NCBI RefSeq assembly: GCF_015668515.1
Contig: NZ_JADPFO010000001.1
Location: 770,823 to 834,822, forward strand
Reading direction: 5' to 3'
Length of the DNA: 64,000 bases
Source of the DNA: Paraclostridium tenue
GTDB taxonomy: Bacteria > Bacillota > Clostridia > Peptostreptococcales > Peptostreptococcaceae
The notes beneath the pieces are model-generated. The model was not told the DNA's origin, did no database searches, and worked only from the letters and a program-made list of their open reading frames with translations. The translations under genes were made by a program, and so were the position numbers. Below, one piece after another: positions 17,163 to 25,565 of this stretch (position 1 is its first letter; every line of letters starts with the position of its first letter).

Positions 17163-17360
17163 TTATATGAATAATTTATTTATAGGTTCATCTTTTAAAG
17201 CTCCCCTTATAGCTTTACAAGTTTTCATTCCAGCTTTCATATTTTTATTTAATATTTTAGTAACACTAGTGTGGCAAATTCCAGCCATCCTTGCAAATTC
17301 CCTATTTGTAATATCCTTTCTAATTAATACTTCCCTAAAATACTCAACGTTTAACTCCAT
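17163..17360 (-). CDS. Cro-like HTH regulator
   Basis: A 65-residue protein that is essentially one XRE-type helix-turn-helix (NREFARMAGICHTSVTKILN). It is the first gene of the replication operon and divergent from the repressor gene, the classical Cro position. It is flanked on both sides by TGTTACC/GGTAACA palindromes. It is probably the lytic-side switch protein of the phage module. Confidence 0.75.
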   Translation of the reverse strand: MELNVEYFREVLIRKDITNREFARMAGICHTSVTKILNKNMKAGMKTCKAIRGALKDEPINKLFI

Positions 17361-17422
17361 TTACCCTATCTCCTTAATTAGTTTCTTTACTGATTTTTTT
17401 ATTAAACAAGTTTATTAATTTT

Positions 17423-17440
17423 TGTTACCAATTGGTAACA
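17423..17440. promoter_or_regulatory. Palindromic operator 2
   Basis: Palindrome TGTTACC-AATT-GGTAACA in the divergent region between the Cro-like and repressor genes. It has the same half-sites as operator 1 with a 4-nt rather than 3-nt spacer. Confidence 0.65.
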
Positions 17441-17499
17441 TTATATTATCATCTTGGTGATTATTCAGTCAATAGGAATACCTTTTTTTGTCAAATCGT

Positions 17500-17528
17500 T
17501 GAATATAATCACCACTTTGAGTATAATT
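17500..17528 (+). promoter_or_regulatory. Promoter of the repressor gene
   Basis: TTGAAT at 17500-17505, a 17-nt spacer and perfect TATAAT at 17523-17528. It would give a 5' untranslated leader of about 70 nt before the repressor ATG. Confidence 0.55.
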
Positions 17529-17603
17529 AACTTATCGTAAATATATGATAATATCATACTTTTATACGTATATACGGAATTTTAGAAATGAGGGCTTTAT
17601 ATT

Positions 17604-18272
17604 ATGATAGGAGAATACTTAAAAACTTTAAGGCTTGAGCGTAAATTATCTCAAAGAGCTTTGGCTGAAAAATCTGGTGTTAGTAATGCTGAAATAAGTA
17701 GGATTGAATCGGGCGAAAGAAAAAAACCATCTGAAGAAGTTTTAAGAGCTTTAGCTTTCGTACTTGAAGTAGATTTTAATGATCTTTTAGAAAAGTCTTG
17801 TTATTTAAATCTTGAGCCTTCCTTTTATAACGCCAATCTTATAGATAAAACAAATTTCAATATTTATAAAGAACAATGTGAAGATAGATTTATTAGTATT
17901 ATAACTCCTAGAATTCTTAAAGAAGGATTTAATATGAAATTATCTAAGAAAACTTTTTTAGGTAATATTATAGCTACTAAGGATAATTATATTTGGAGGA
18001 TTAGATTTATTCCTATCCATGAAAATATAGGAGCTATGGCTAATCGTTATTTAATGGATGTTTATGGATATCTAGCTTGTTATGATGAGTTTAATATTTC
18101 TAAATTTACTATTGCTACTAATAATGAAGATGCTTTTAAAAAATTTATAAAGAAAAACCCTGTTAATTTAAATATTTTAATTTCTGTAATGCTTGTTGAT
18201 TTGGAAAATAATGAAATTGTTGATGAATATATATTTGAAAAAACACCCCTTGTGTTAGACTATCACTCTTAG
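17604..18272 (+). CDS. Phage-type repressor (XRE family)
   Basis: A 222-residue protein with an N-terminal XRE HTH (LSQRALAEKSGVSNAEISRIE, residues about 15-35). The C-terminal region of about 150 residues lacks an obvious LexA/CI peptidase Ser-Lys pair and a metallopeptidase HExxH. It is divergent from the Cro-like gene and probably the lysogeny repressor of the replication module. GAGGG lies 9 nt before the ATG. The 3' end of the gene forms the left arm of the terminator at 18240. Confidence 0.8.
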   Translation: MIGEYLKTLRLERKLSQRALAEKSGVSNAEISRIESGERKKPSEEVLRALAFVLEVDFNDLLEKSCYLNLEPSFYNANLIDKTNFNIYKEQCEDRFISIITPRILKEGFNMKLSKKTFLGNIIATKDNYIWRIRFIPIHENIGAMANRYLMDVYGYLACYDEFNISKFTIATNNEDAFKKFIKKNPVNLNILISVMLVDLENNEIVDEYIFEKTPLVLDYHS

Positions 18273-18286
18273 GGGTGTTTTTTTTA
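18240..18286. terminator. Convergent terminator
   Basis: Arms AAACACCCCT and AGGGGTGTTT followed by eight T residues on the plus strand. It overlaps the repressor stop codon and sits just beyond the stop of the minus-strand DUF4003 gene. Confidence 0.85.
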
Positions 18287-18296
18287 TTTACATGGA

Positions 18297-19298
18297 TTAG
18301 CTATTTGATGCAGACGTTGCTGAAACCGCAGCCATAGTTGCAACCATACAAGCTATTTCTATTGCTATAATTATGTCTAAGAATATATTATTACTTATAG
18401 TATCTACGTTACTTTCTTCTTTTAAATAATCTGCATAAGCCGATGCTACTATAGCCGAGCTTATCATATTTCTATTATTTTTTCCTAATGTCCAGTTACC
18501 AAACCCTTTTACTTCCTTTAAACTATCTGATACTTTCTTTATTTGACTTACTAATGTATCTTCATTGCAATCTAATAATGATATAGCTCCTATTAAAGGA
18601 TATCCGTAGCTATCCATCTTGCAATTTTCTTTAGCCATTAAGTCTTTAAGTCTTATAATTTTATATATGCTTTCATCATTTCTATATTTATCAAAACACA
18701 TTATATGAGATAAGGCTTGAAGATTATTTGATGGATAAAATCCATTTGATTTAAGATTTTCATAACACTTTTCTATGTAGTTTAAGTCTTTGTCTATATC
18801 TTTTGAGTTTATAGCTATAAGTGCTATTCTACAATAATCATCACTTGAAGTTAAAAATGGATGATGCTTTTTCATAAACTCATATACATACTTCATATTA
18901 TCGATACAGGTATTTATATCTATTTTATTTTTATTTTCATATAATATTATTGCTACAAATGGTAGATAAGTATCATTCCAAAAGCTTTTATTTTTTAATT
19001 GTTTATATATATCTAAGATTTCTCTAAAATCATTTTCTGAATTAGTTTTAGTTGATAATAATGTAGCTGTATAGTACATGCTATAACCCCTAAAGTTTGA
19101 AAAAATTCCTGTGTTGTCTTTTATTATTTTTAGATTTTCTTCTATCTTTTCTTTATTTGCATGTTGATTTTTAATTGTTAGAGATAAAGCACAGCTATAT
19201 TGTATCATCCCCATACTCCATGCGCCTTTAACCTCTTTTATTTGTTGGTAGTTTTCTATAAATTGTTCTAGTTTATTAGTTATTATATATTCTTTCAT
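18297..19298 (-). CDS. DUF4003 family protein
   Basis: A 333-residue, mostly helical protein matching the DUF4003 pattern (short helices, FSNFRGYSMYYTATLL, then GAISLLDCNED and VKGFGNWTLGKNNRNMISS). The C-terminal about 28 residues are hydrophobic and Ala/Ser-rich (IIIAIEIACMVATMAA) and may touch the membrane. Function is unknown. AAGGGGTGA precedes the ATG. It is a single-gene unit. Confidence 0.75.
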   Translation of the reverse strand: MKEYIITNKLEQFIENYQQIKEVKGAWSMGMIQYSCALSLTIKNQHANKEKIEENLKIIKDNTGIFSNFRGYSMYYTATLLSTKTNSENDFREILDIYKQLKNKSFWNDTYLPFVAIILYENKNKIDINTCIDNMKYVYEFMKKHHPFLTSSDDYCRIALIAINSKDIDKDLNYIEKCYENLKSNGFYPSNNLQALSHIMCFDKYRNDESIYKIIRLKDLMAKENCKMDSYGYPLIGAISLLDCNEDTLVSQIKKVSDSLKEVKGFGNWTLGKNNRNMISSAIVASAYADYLKEESNVDTISNNIFLDIIIAIEIACMVATMAAVSATSASNS

Positions 19299-19476
19299 AA
19301 GTTCACCCCTTATAATAATTGAATTTTATATTACTTTACCTCTTTAAATACCCCAAATCATTTATTAGAAATATTATTCTTTCTCATTATTTAACAATTA
19401 TAAACAATATAACAAATAAATTCTACATAAATCAAAATAAAGGAACGAACTAAATCATAAATTTTTTAACTTTTAT

Positions 19477-19515
19477 AAAAAAAGCACTTATACATAATTG
19501 TATAAATGCTTTTTT
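19477..19515 (-). terminator. Terminator of the PAS histidine kinase gene
   Basis: Hairpin with arms AAAAAAGCA-TTATAC / GTATAA-TGCTTTTTT, T-rich on both sides. It lies just after the kinase stop codon on the minus strand. Confidence 0.75.
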
Positions 19516-19520
19516 AATTT

Positions 19521-21920
19521 TTATATACTATATATATCTGAAAATTCTATATCACATCGTTCTACATGCTTAAATTTTCTATCAACATCATATACATTAT
19601 CATTATCTTCTTTTTTTATCTTAATTGGAATACTAAATACAAATTCTGAGCCTTTATTAACTTCACTATTTACATGTATTTCTCCTCCATGTATTTCTAC
19701 TAAGTTTTTCACTAGTGATAGTCCAATACCACTACCTTCACATTTTCTATTAAACGAATCATCTACTTGCCCAAATCTATCAAATATAACATCTAGTTTA
19801 TCCTTTGGTATCCCTACTCCACTGTCTTTTACAGAAACTATTATTTCATCTTTTGTAGAATTAATTTTAACTTTTATAAAACCATTCTCTGGTGTATATT
19901 TTATCGCATTAGATAAAAGATTTAACATTATTCTTTCTATTTTATCTGGATCACAATATGTAATAACTTCTTCATCGTTTGTATCAAATATAAGATTAAT
20001 TTTATTATTTTTTGTATAATCTGCTACAGATAGAGTTATATCCTCAATAATATTTATAATATTTTGATTAGAACATCTAAGCTCATACACTCCTATATCC
20101 ATTTTACTTATATCTATTAGATTATTTACTAACCTTAATAATCTATATGAGTTTTGTTTTATATAGTTAGTATGTTTCTTTAAATCATTTATTTGTATAT
20201 TATTTTTCTCTATATTTTTATTAATCACTTGCATAGTCCCCAGTATAATATTTATTGGCGTTCTAAATTCATGAGATATATTTGAAAAGAATTCATTTTT
20301 TACAACTTCTACCTTGACAGCTTCTTCTAACGTTCTTTTTTCTTTTTCTATTTCTATATTTCTTGTAATATCTCTTGCCGTTGTAACATATATTTCTTCA
20401 TCCCCTATATACTCACTACTCCATTCAAGATAAATATATTTTCCATTCTTATGCCTGAATCGAATAATATTTCTAGTAATTTTACATTCTCTAGGATCTA
20501 ATTTATTTTTCTGTCTAAAGTTTTCTAAATCTTTAGGGTGAATAATATCCACAATTGACATTGATAATAATTCTTCTTCTGTCCATCCTAAAACATCACA
20601 CCAATTAGGACTTAGTCTTTTAAAATGTTTATCCTTTCCTACTATAGATACTAAATCAACTGAAATATTTAAATACCTTTCTAACTCTTTTTCTGTATAT
20701 TTACGCTTTTTATTTTCAATAGATACCTCATTTGAAAGTCTGATATTTTTAATTATCATCGCTATTTTATTACATATATATTTCATATACTCGTCGCTAT
20801 TAAATTTAGGAGCATTACCCTTACTATAGCTTAAACATATCATCCCAATAAATTCATCATATAAATCTATTATATAATTACCACAATAATCCAATTTATC
20901 TATACATATATAATCTATGTTTGATAAATTATCTATTTTATCTTTTTTAAATATACAATTAAAATAACTTCTATATTTATCTAAATATACATCGAATTTT
21001 TTTAGTGGAATAAATTCTACATTTTCAAGATGTATATTAGAATTTTTTAATTTTATAATAGGTATTAAACCTTCTTTATCACTATCATAAAGTAACATAG
21101 AAACACCATCTGCTTTTGTATACTTAAGTATATGTTCTCCAATATTTTTTAATATTTCATTTAAATCTACATTCTTCTTACTACTGCCACTAAAGTCATT
21201 TTCAATTGTTACTCTATTATAGTTTTTATATAACTCTTCTGATGTGATTTTTAATAAATCAATATTTTTAGATTTTGCTACAATATATTTAGGTTTTTTA
21301 TTTTCATCAAATATTGGAGCTTTGTAACTTTCATACCAATGAATATTATCATCATATACTAATTTCTCATTAAATATCTTTGGACTTTTACTTTCAAAAA
21401 CTTCTCTATTATTTTTTTCAAATTCATTATAAGTATTATATTCCCAATTATCACTGCTATAACTTCCAATAATATCTTCTCTTTTTTTGTCTATCATTTC
21501 AGCAAAAGGCTTATTTACGTATAAATACTTTCCATCATCATCTATAACAAATGCGCAAACATTAATATTATCTAAAAGATCCTCTAATATTTCCATCGTA
21601 TATTGTTTTGACTCTACTTCTTTACCTATAATAAAAATACTTTTATCGTTGTTAAAATTTTCTATGATTATATTTGAATTGATTTTGACTAGTTCATTTG
21701 ACTTTGAATAAAATTCTAAAGTTTTGTTTATTTCGCCAAATTTTTTTAACTCATTATTAATATTATTATTTTCGCTTATTATTTTACCTATATTTAAGTT
21801 TAATATTTCTTCATGATTATAATTTAATCGCTTTAAAAAGCTTTCATTACAAAAAACTATTTCCCCCATACAATTTAACACTATTATATAGTCACTAACC
21901 TTATTATATATAGATACCAT
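19521..21920 (-). CDS. PAS/GAF sensor histidine kinase (orphan)
   Basis: ATG at 21920 has AAGGGA at good distance; the upstream GTG at 21941 does not, so the shorter form is preferred (799 residues). It has no membrane segments, so it is cytosolic. Order: PAS (YIIVLNCMGEIVFCN), second PAS (NVCAFVIDDDGKYLYVN), a GAF-like region, third PAS (LVSIVGKDKHFKRLSPN, followed by a PAC-like WSSEYIGDEEIYV segment), HisKA with SHEFRTP (phosphoaccepting His near residue 550) and a HATPase with NAIKYTPENG, DSGVGI and GSGIGLSL. No response regulator gene adjoins it, so the partner lies elsewhere. The signal is unknown. Confidence 0.88.
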   Translation of the reverse strand: MVSIYNKVSDYIIVLNCMGEIVFCNESFLKRLNYNHEEILNLNIGKIISENNNINNELKKFGEINKTLEFYSKSNELVKINSNIIIENFNNDKSIFIIGKEVESKQYTMEILEDLLDNINVCAFVIDDDGKYLYVNKPFAEMIDKKREDIIGSYSSDNWEYNTYNEFEKNNREVFESKSPKIFNEKLVYDDNIHWYESYKAPIFDENKKPKYIVAKSKNIDLLKITSEELYKNYNRVTIENDFSGSSKKNVDLNEILKNIGEHILKYTKADGVSMLLYDSDKEGLIPIIKLKNSNIHLENVEFIPLKKFDVYLDKYRSYFNCIFKKDKIDNLSNIDYICIDKLDYCGNYIIDLYDEFIGMICLSYSKGNAPKFNSDEYMKYICNKIAMIIKNIRLSNEVSIENKKRKYTEKELERYLNISVDLVSIVGKDKHFKRLSPNWCDVLGWTEEELLSMSIVDIIHPKDLENFRQKNKLDPRECKITRNIIRFRHKNGKYIYLEWSSEYIGDEEIYVTTARDITRNIEIEKEKRTLEEAVKVEVVKNEFFSNISHEFRTPINIILGTMQVINKNIEKNNIQINDLKKHTNYIKQNSYRLLRLVNNLIDISKMDIGVYELRCSNQNIINIIEDITLSVADYTKNNKINLIFDTNDEEVITYCDPDKIERIMLNLLSNAIKYTPENGFIKVKINSTKDEIIVSVKDSGVGIPKDKLDVIFDRFGQVDDSFNRKCEGSGIGLSLVKNLVEIHGGEIHVNSEVNKGSEFVFSIPIKIKKEDNDNVYDVDRKFKHVERCDIEFSDIYSI

Positions 21921-22111
21921 TTTTATTCCCTTCTTACCCACTTATAAATAATTTACTCCAACCCCTTTATTACATATTTTACCATAATATCCGAGCATAT
22001 TCTATATATTCTAATTGTTCTCAATTTTAATATTTTCAAATTTTGATACCTTTTTTATACAGTTATCATCTTTTAAAAAGAAGGTATTAGGACGCTGTAA
22101 TCAATGCATAT

Positions 22112-22150
22112 AAAAATGGAACGCAAATTAATGACGTTCCATTTTTTATC
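22112..22150 (-). terminator. Terminator of zinc-ribbon gene
   Basis: Hairpin AAAAATGGAACG / CGTTCCATTTTT with an 11-nt loop and T-rich flanks on both strands. It lies about 52 nt after the stop of the minus-strand zinc-ribbon gene. Confidence 0.75.
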
Positions 22151-22201
22151 CAATTATGTAAATGGTATTATATAGTATTCTGTTCCTTTACTTTTTTATT
22201 T

Positions 22202-22567
22202 TTATAATTTATTAGAACACTTCGGACAATAAGTAAAGTCTTCTGTAGTTTGGTATCCACATACAGAGCAAACTTTTACACTGTTTTCATAACATCCAAA
22301 GTCTAGGTTTTCTGTATCAATGTTTACAGCTTGTCCTTTTTCAATTTTTTTGCCAATTTCTTCGTCTATCTTAGCTATTTTGTTACAGCAGGTAGTTTTG
22401 ACGTAGTATTCTTTGTTCCATTTTATAATAGGAATAAAGAAGAACATGAAGTACCAGTAAGTCATGTATACTTCAATGTTTGAATATTTGCCGCAGCATT
22501 TGCATATGTTAAGTTGTTTGTAGTCTAGTTTCTTTTGACTTTGACTAACTCCCATTATGAAAAACAT
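22202..22567 (-). CDS. Zinc-ribbon membrane-associated small protein
   Basis: A 121-residue protein. An N-terminal CKCCGK and a later TTCCNK form one possible metal site. A C-terminal classical zinc ribbon has CSVCGY then CPKCSN. Between them is an aromatic stretch (YWYFMFFFIPIIKW) that may insert in the membrane. GAGGAGG precedes the ATG. Similar zinc-ribbon proteins are common in Clostridia; function is unknown. A U-tailed hairpin sits just before the ribosome site. Confidence 0.7.
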   Translation of the reverse strand: MFFIMGVSQSQKKLDYKQLNICKCCGKYSNIEVYMTYWYFMFFFIPIIKWNKEYYVKTTCCNKIAKIDEEIGKKIEKGQAVNIDTENLDFGCYENSVKVCSVCGYQTTEDFTYCPKCSNKL

Positions 22568-22582
22568 AATTTATCCTCCTCT

Positions 22583-22620
22583 TTAAAAAAATCTCCTTAC
22601 TAATGATTAGAAGGAGATTA
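22583..22620 (-). terminator. U-tailed hairpin in the leader of the zinc-ribbon gene
   Basis: On the minus strand AATCTCCTT, a short inner stem and AAGGAGATT are followed by seven T residues, about 10 nt before the ribosome site of the zinc-ribbon gene. It could stop read-through from upstream minus-strand transcription or act as an attenuator. Confidence 0.5.
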
Positions 22621-22866
22621 CTTTTTTATTAACTAATAATAATATCTAAATTTATAATCAAGCCTATTGTTAACTTGCCAAAAATTATATTTATTACTTT
22701 ATTATAACCCAACATATATATACTTTAAATATAATTAATAATTAAAATTCATATTTCACTCCATAATATCTCAATCTTAATCCAAATTTTAACTTTATTC
22801 TTCTTTAAATGTTAAAATCATTTTTAATATTTAAATATTAATACATTTTATCTAAGGGAGGATTTT

Positions 22867-23172
22867 ATGAGATTTGTTGCTTTTCTGTTTTTTGCTTATG
22901 GACTATTTTGTATAATCTTAGCTATATCACAACTAAGATACTTTTATAAAAATAAATCTGATAAAAAATTTATAAACTTAAAAAAATATACAAAATCTAT
23001 GGTTTCTTTATTTTTAATAACAAGTGTTTTATCTATTTCATTAAGCTTTTTAATGTTTTTCAAATCATTCCCTATAACTATTGCTAGTGGATGTTTTATA
23101 TTAATTTTATCTTATTACACATTTACCCTAGGTCGTATTAATAAAAAATATGGCTTATCTAAAAACAAATAA
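22867..23172 (+). CDS. Small three-helix membrane protein
   Basis: A 101-residue protein not recognised as a named family. It has three hydrophobic segments (about residues 3-22, 44-67 and 71-90) with a basic loop rich in Lys between the first two. AAGGGAGGA precedes the ATG. Followed after 23 nt by an intact element A. Confidence 0.6.
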   Translation: MRFVAFLFFAYGLFCIILAISQLRYFYKNKSDKKFINLKKYTKSMVSLFLITSVLSISLSFLMFFKSFPITIASGCFILILSYYTFTLGRINKKYGLSKNK

Positions 23173-23195
23173 AAATGAAAAAACAACGAAGAACA

Positions 23196-23281
23196 AGTTT
23201 TATGTTTATAGCGATCTGACAAAACGTTAAAGCCTGCACTTTAGGCTTTACAGTGAAAGAAGATGCTATAAACATAAAACT
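23196..23281 (+). repeat. Element A, intact copy 2 (structured repeat)
   Basis: 86 nt with perfect 17-bp arms (AGTTTTATGTTTATAGC and its complement), core GATCTGACAAAACGTT, inner stem AAAGCCT/AGGCTTT and TACAGTGAAAGAAGAT. The outer arm sequence differs from copies 1 and 3, but pairing is kept. It starts 23 nt after the preceding stop codon and abuts an acetyltransferase gene remnant. Confidence 0.85.
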
Positions 23282-23287
23282 CCCACT

Positions 23288-23383
23288 ATATCTTGTTCAT
23301 TAGCTTCTCTCCCATATAATTAATGCCCTTAAAATCCAAATAAATGAATTCTAAGAGCTTTTTAACAGATATTTTAAAATAAA
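23288..23383 (-). pseudogene. Remnant of a GNAT gene and its upstream region
   Basis: Bases 23288-23310 match the interior of the acetyltransferase gene at 26692-26714. Bases 23307-23383 match the region just upstream of that gene (26841-26918) with about two differences. The roughly 125 bp between these segments are missing, with a shared CTCTC at the joint. It therefore looks like a second copy that lost most of its coding region by deletion. Confidence 0.75.
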
Positions 23384-23385
23384 AT

Positions 23386-23889
23386 TTATTGTTCATTTTC
23401 TAATATTGACATTACTATCAATGATTCATAATTTCCCTTATAAAGAATACACTCCCTAAGAATTCCTTCTTCTTTGAAACCTTGAGATTTATAAACATTT
23501 TGAGCTCTTTTGTTTTTATATCTTACATCTAACCATAATCTATGTGCTCTTAATTCATTAAATGAATATTCTTTAATTAATCTTAACGTCTCTTTTCCAA
23601 AACCTTTGCCCTTATCACAAATGACAAATCTTTTAAATTCAATGTTATGGTTAGGATTGTCTAAGCCAGCCATGATTATGTAACCTATAGGTTTTCCTTT
23701 TTTACTATCTTCAATTATCAGATGTAATATATCAGAATTCGAAAGTGATTCTAAATGTTGAGTTTTAGACCAATTCCCTATATACTGAGCATTTTCAGAT
23801 TCATTTTCTGCACCAATTACAAACTCTAAATCGTCATATTGTGTTAATCTCAACTTAATTAAATCAGATTCTTTAATAACTTTTTTCAT
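23386..23889 (-). CDS. GNAT family N-acetyltransferase (RimJ/RimL-like)
   Basis: A 167-residue acetyltransferase. The acetyl-CoA motif region includes RFVICDKGKGFGKETLRLI (pyrophosphate loop GKGFGKE) and the C-terminal LWLDVRYKNKRAQNVYKSQGF typical of the RimL branch. The substrate (amine or protein N-terminus) cannot be predicted. AAGGGGGGA precedes the ATG. It runs into the remnant and element A downstream. Confidence 0.88.
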   Translation of the reverse strand: MKKVIKESDLIKLRLTQYDDLEFVIGAENESENAQYIGNWSKTQHLESLSNSDILHLIIEDSKKGKPIGYIIMAGLDNPNHNIEFKRFVICDKGKGFGKETLRLIKEYSFNELRAHRLWLDVRYKNKRAQNVYKSQGFKEEGILRECILYKGNYESLIVMSILENEQ

Positions 23890-23986
23890 AAATTCCCCCC
23901 TTATATGAAATAGTAATCTATAAACTATAAAAAATCTAATAAATTTTAATTTTAATTTAACAATCCTTAAATTTTTGGTTTATGAG

Positions 23987-24190
23987 TTAGTTAAATTTCT
24001 CAATAAACTCTTTATATGCTTTATACCATTGAAATTTCGAGTATAAAATTACTACAAAACTTCCAAGTGATAGCGTCATATGAAAATAATCTTTTTTAAT
24101 AAGTAAAAAAACAATACAAATTAAAAATATTATAATTACAACATTTGATAATAAAAATAATCGTTTAAATGATCTAGTTATTTTCTTCAA
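23987..24190 (-). CDS. Small two-helix membrane protein
   Basis: A 67-residue protein from a TTG start preceded by AGAGGGTGA. Two hydrophobic segments (about 12-31 and 36-50) follow a basic start (KKITRSFKRLF). No family recognised. It may share a transcript with the GNAT gene about 100 nt downstream. Confidence 0.5.
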   Translation of the reverse strand: MKKITRSFKRLFLLSNVVIIIFLICIVFLLIKKDYFHMTLSLGSFVVILYSKFQWYKAYKEFIEKFN

Positions 24191-24303
24191 GTAATCACCC
24201 TCTAACTAAAACAATCATGAGTAATTTTTAACACCATGTTATCATATTTGATATTTTCTAAATTTAGATATTTTATTTACCAAGTTTACGTATAATACTT
24301 ATT

Positions 24304-24615
24304 TTATATACCCGAGTTATATGCAATAACATATAGCATAGCAAGTGTTATATACATGGTTGCTAATAAACAATAATGAACTACCATATTTATTTTTTTA
24401 TTTTTTATCCAATATACGCCTGATAAAAAGCAATATATTAAAAATACACCTGCTACAATTATAGGGATATTATATGGGTAATCATAAACTGTTACCGTTG
24501 TAGAAAGCTTATATAAATTGTGTTCAAGAATCCAATCGGGTATTTCTACAAAAGATATACCTACAAATCCTACTATAATCCAATCTATCATCTTCCAGTC
24601 CTTATACTTACTCAT
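24304..24615 (-). CDS. Small membrane protein, unknown
   Basis: A longer reading from ATG 24636 exists, but GGAGTG lies inside it at the proper distance from ATG 24615, which is preferred (103 residues). Three hydrophobic segments. Starts MSKYKDWKMIDWIIVGF. No family recognised. Confidence 0.5.
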   Translation of the reverse strand: MSKYKDWKMIDWIIVGFVGISFVEIPDWILEHNLYKLSTTVTVYDYPYNIPIIVAGVFLIYCFLSGVYWIKNKKINMVVHYCLLATMYITLAMLYVIAYNSGI

Positions 24616-24865
24616 TTGTAAATTCACTCCATTCAAGTTAGTTTATAATCTATATAAATATTTTAGTAGTACTACCATTGGTTAAGTAATAATGTCTATC
24701 TGCATATCTAACCACTTGTCATTTGATTTTTAAGATTAGTTAGTAATTATACAAAATTAAATACAAAAAAAGTTGAAAATGGATTAAGATGTGTTTATTT
24801 TGGAGTAAAATATAAAATGTTAAATACTATGATTAATTTGGTAAAAATAAAAAATAAGGCTTAAT

Positions 24866-25183
24866 TTAAGCCTTATTCTTTATTTTTATATAGTACTTCT
24901 TTATCCATATGTATATATATGGGATTATAAAAACAATATATGGAATTAAAGTTTCTAATGGTGTTAACTTATCTTTTATAATAAAAAATACTCCTGAAAA
25001 TATTAATAATATACTAATCATACAAACTATGTTGTTTTGGGTTTTTATATAGTCTTCCATTGAAGTTATATTAAACATTTTAGAAATGTAATTCGGTTTC
25101 ATATTATTTAATAATAAATATTTAATTATATGAAAAATACCAAATGTAATAAGAAATATTCCATAAGTTTTATATGTGAACAT
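24866..25183 (-). CDS. Small membrane protein, unknown
   Basis: A 105-residue protein with three hydrophobic segments (about 5-25, 50-66 and 75-95), with a polar middle containing MEDYIKTQNN. It follows the 37-codon ORF at 25203-25316 by 19 nt on the same strand, so the two are probably co-transcribed. No family recognised. Confidence 0.5.
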   Translation of the reverse strand: MFTYKTYGIFLITFGIFHIIKYLLLNNMKPNYISKMFNITSMEDYIKTQNNIVCMISILLIFSGVFFIIKDKLTPLETLIPYIVFIIPYIYIWIKKYYIKIKNKA

Positions 25184-25202
25184 ATTCTCATCTACTTCCT
25201 AC

Positions 25203-25316
25203 TTATAATGTTTCCATATTATTCACAGGATTCACTGTATTTATAGTAGGCTTTATAACAGATACTCCAACTAATGCTATAGCTATACTTCTACTTACGT
25301 TTTTCTTTAAATCCAT
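25203..25316 (-). CDS. 37-residue hydrophobic peptide ORF
   Basis: Short ORF with a strong ribosome site (AAAGGGGGA, 7 nt before ATG). The product has a basic start (MDLKKNVSRS), a hydrophobic run (IAIALVGVSVI) and a polar tail (NTVNPVNNMETL). This is the layout of a secreted signal-type or bacteriocin-like precursor, or of a small membrane peptide. It is immediately upstream of a small membrane protein gene. No function is known. Confidence 0.5.
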   Translation of the reverse strand: MDLKKNVSRSIAIALVGVSVIKPTINTVNPVNNMETL

Positions 25317-25565
25317 AAAATAGTCCCCCTTTGGTAACTGACTAGTAATTATAGTCTCATACTTAGCCCCTATAGTTTGCCGTCCTTTAATTTATTAAAG
25401 TTTGGATTTTTCAAATTGTTAATTAAATTATATTAGGAAAACATTTACATAAAAAGCCTTTAATTTACAGAATTTTTATGTTATTCTAAAAATAACAACA
25501 TCATTTTAAATTTTACTTTATGGACTAGTTATATAAAAGACAGAATATTATAAAGGAGGAAAAAA

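Noticed and set aside
17143-17418. Plus-strand frame opposite the Cro-like gene
   Set aside because: It starts inside an operator palindrome, lacks a ribosome site and is antisense to a clear HTH gene.
12143-18272. Complete prophage
   Set aside because: No integrase, packaging, head, tail or lysis cluster is contiguous; only the switch and replication genes are seen.
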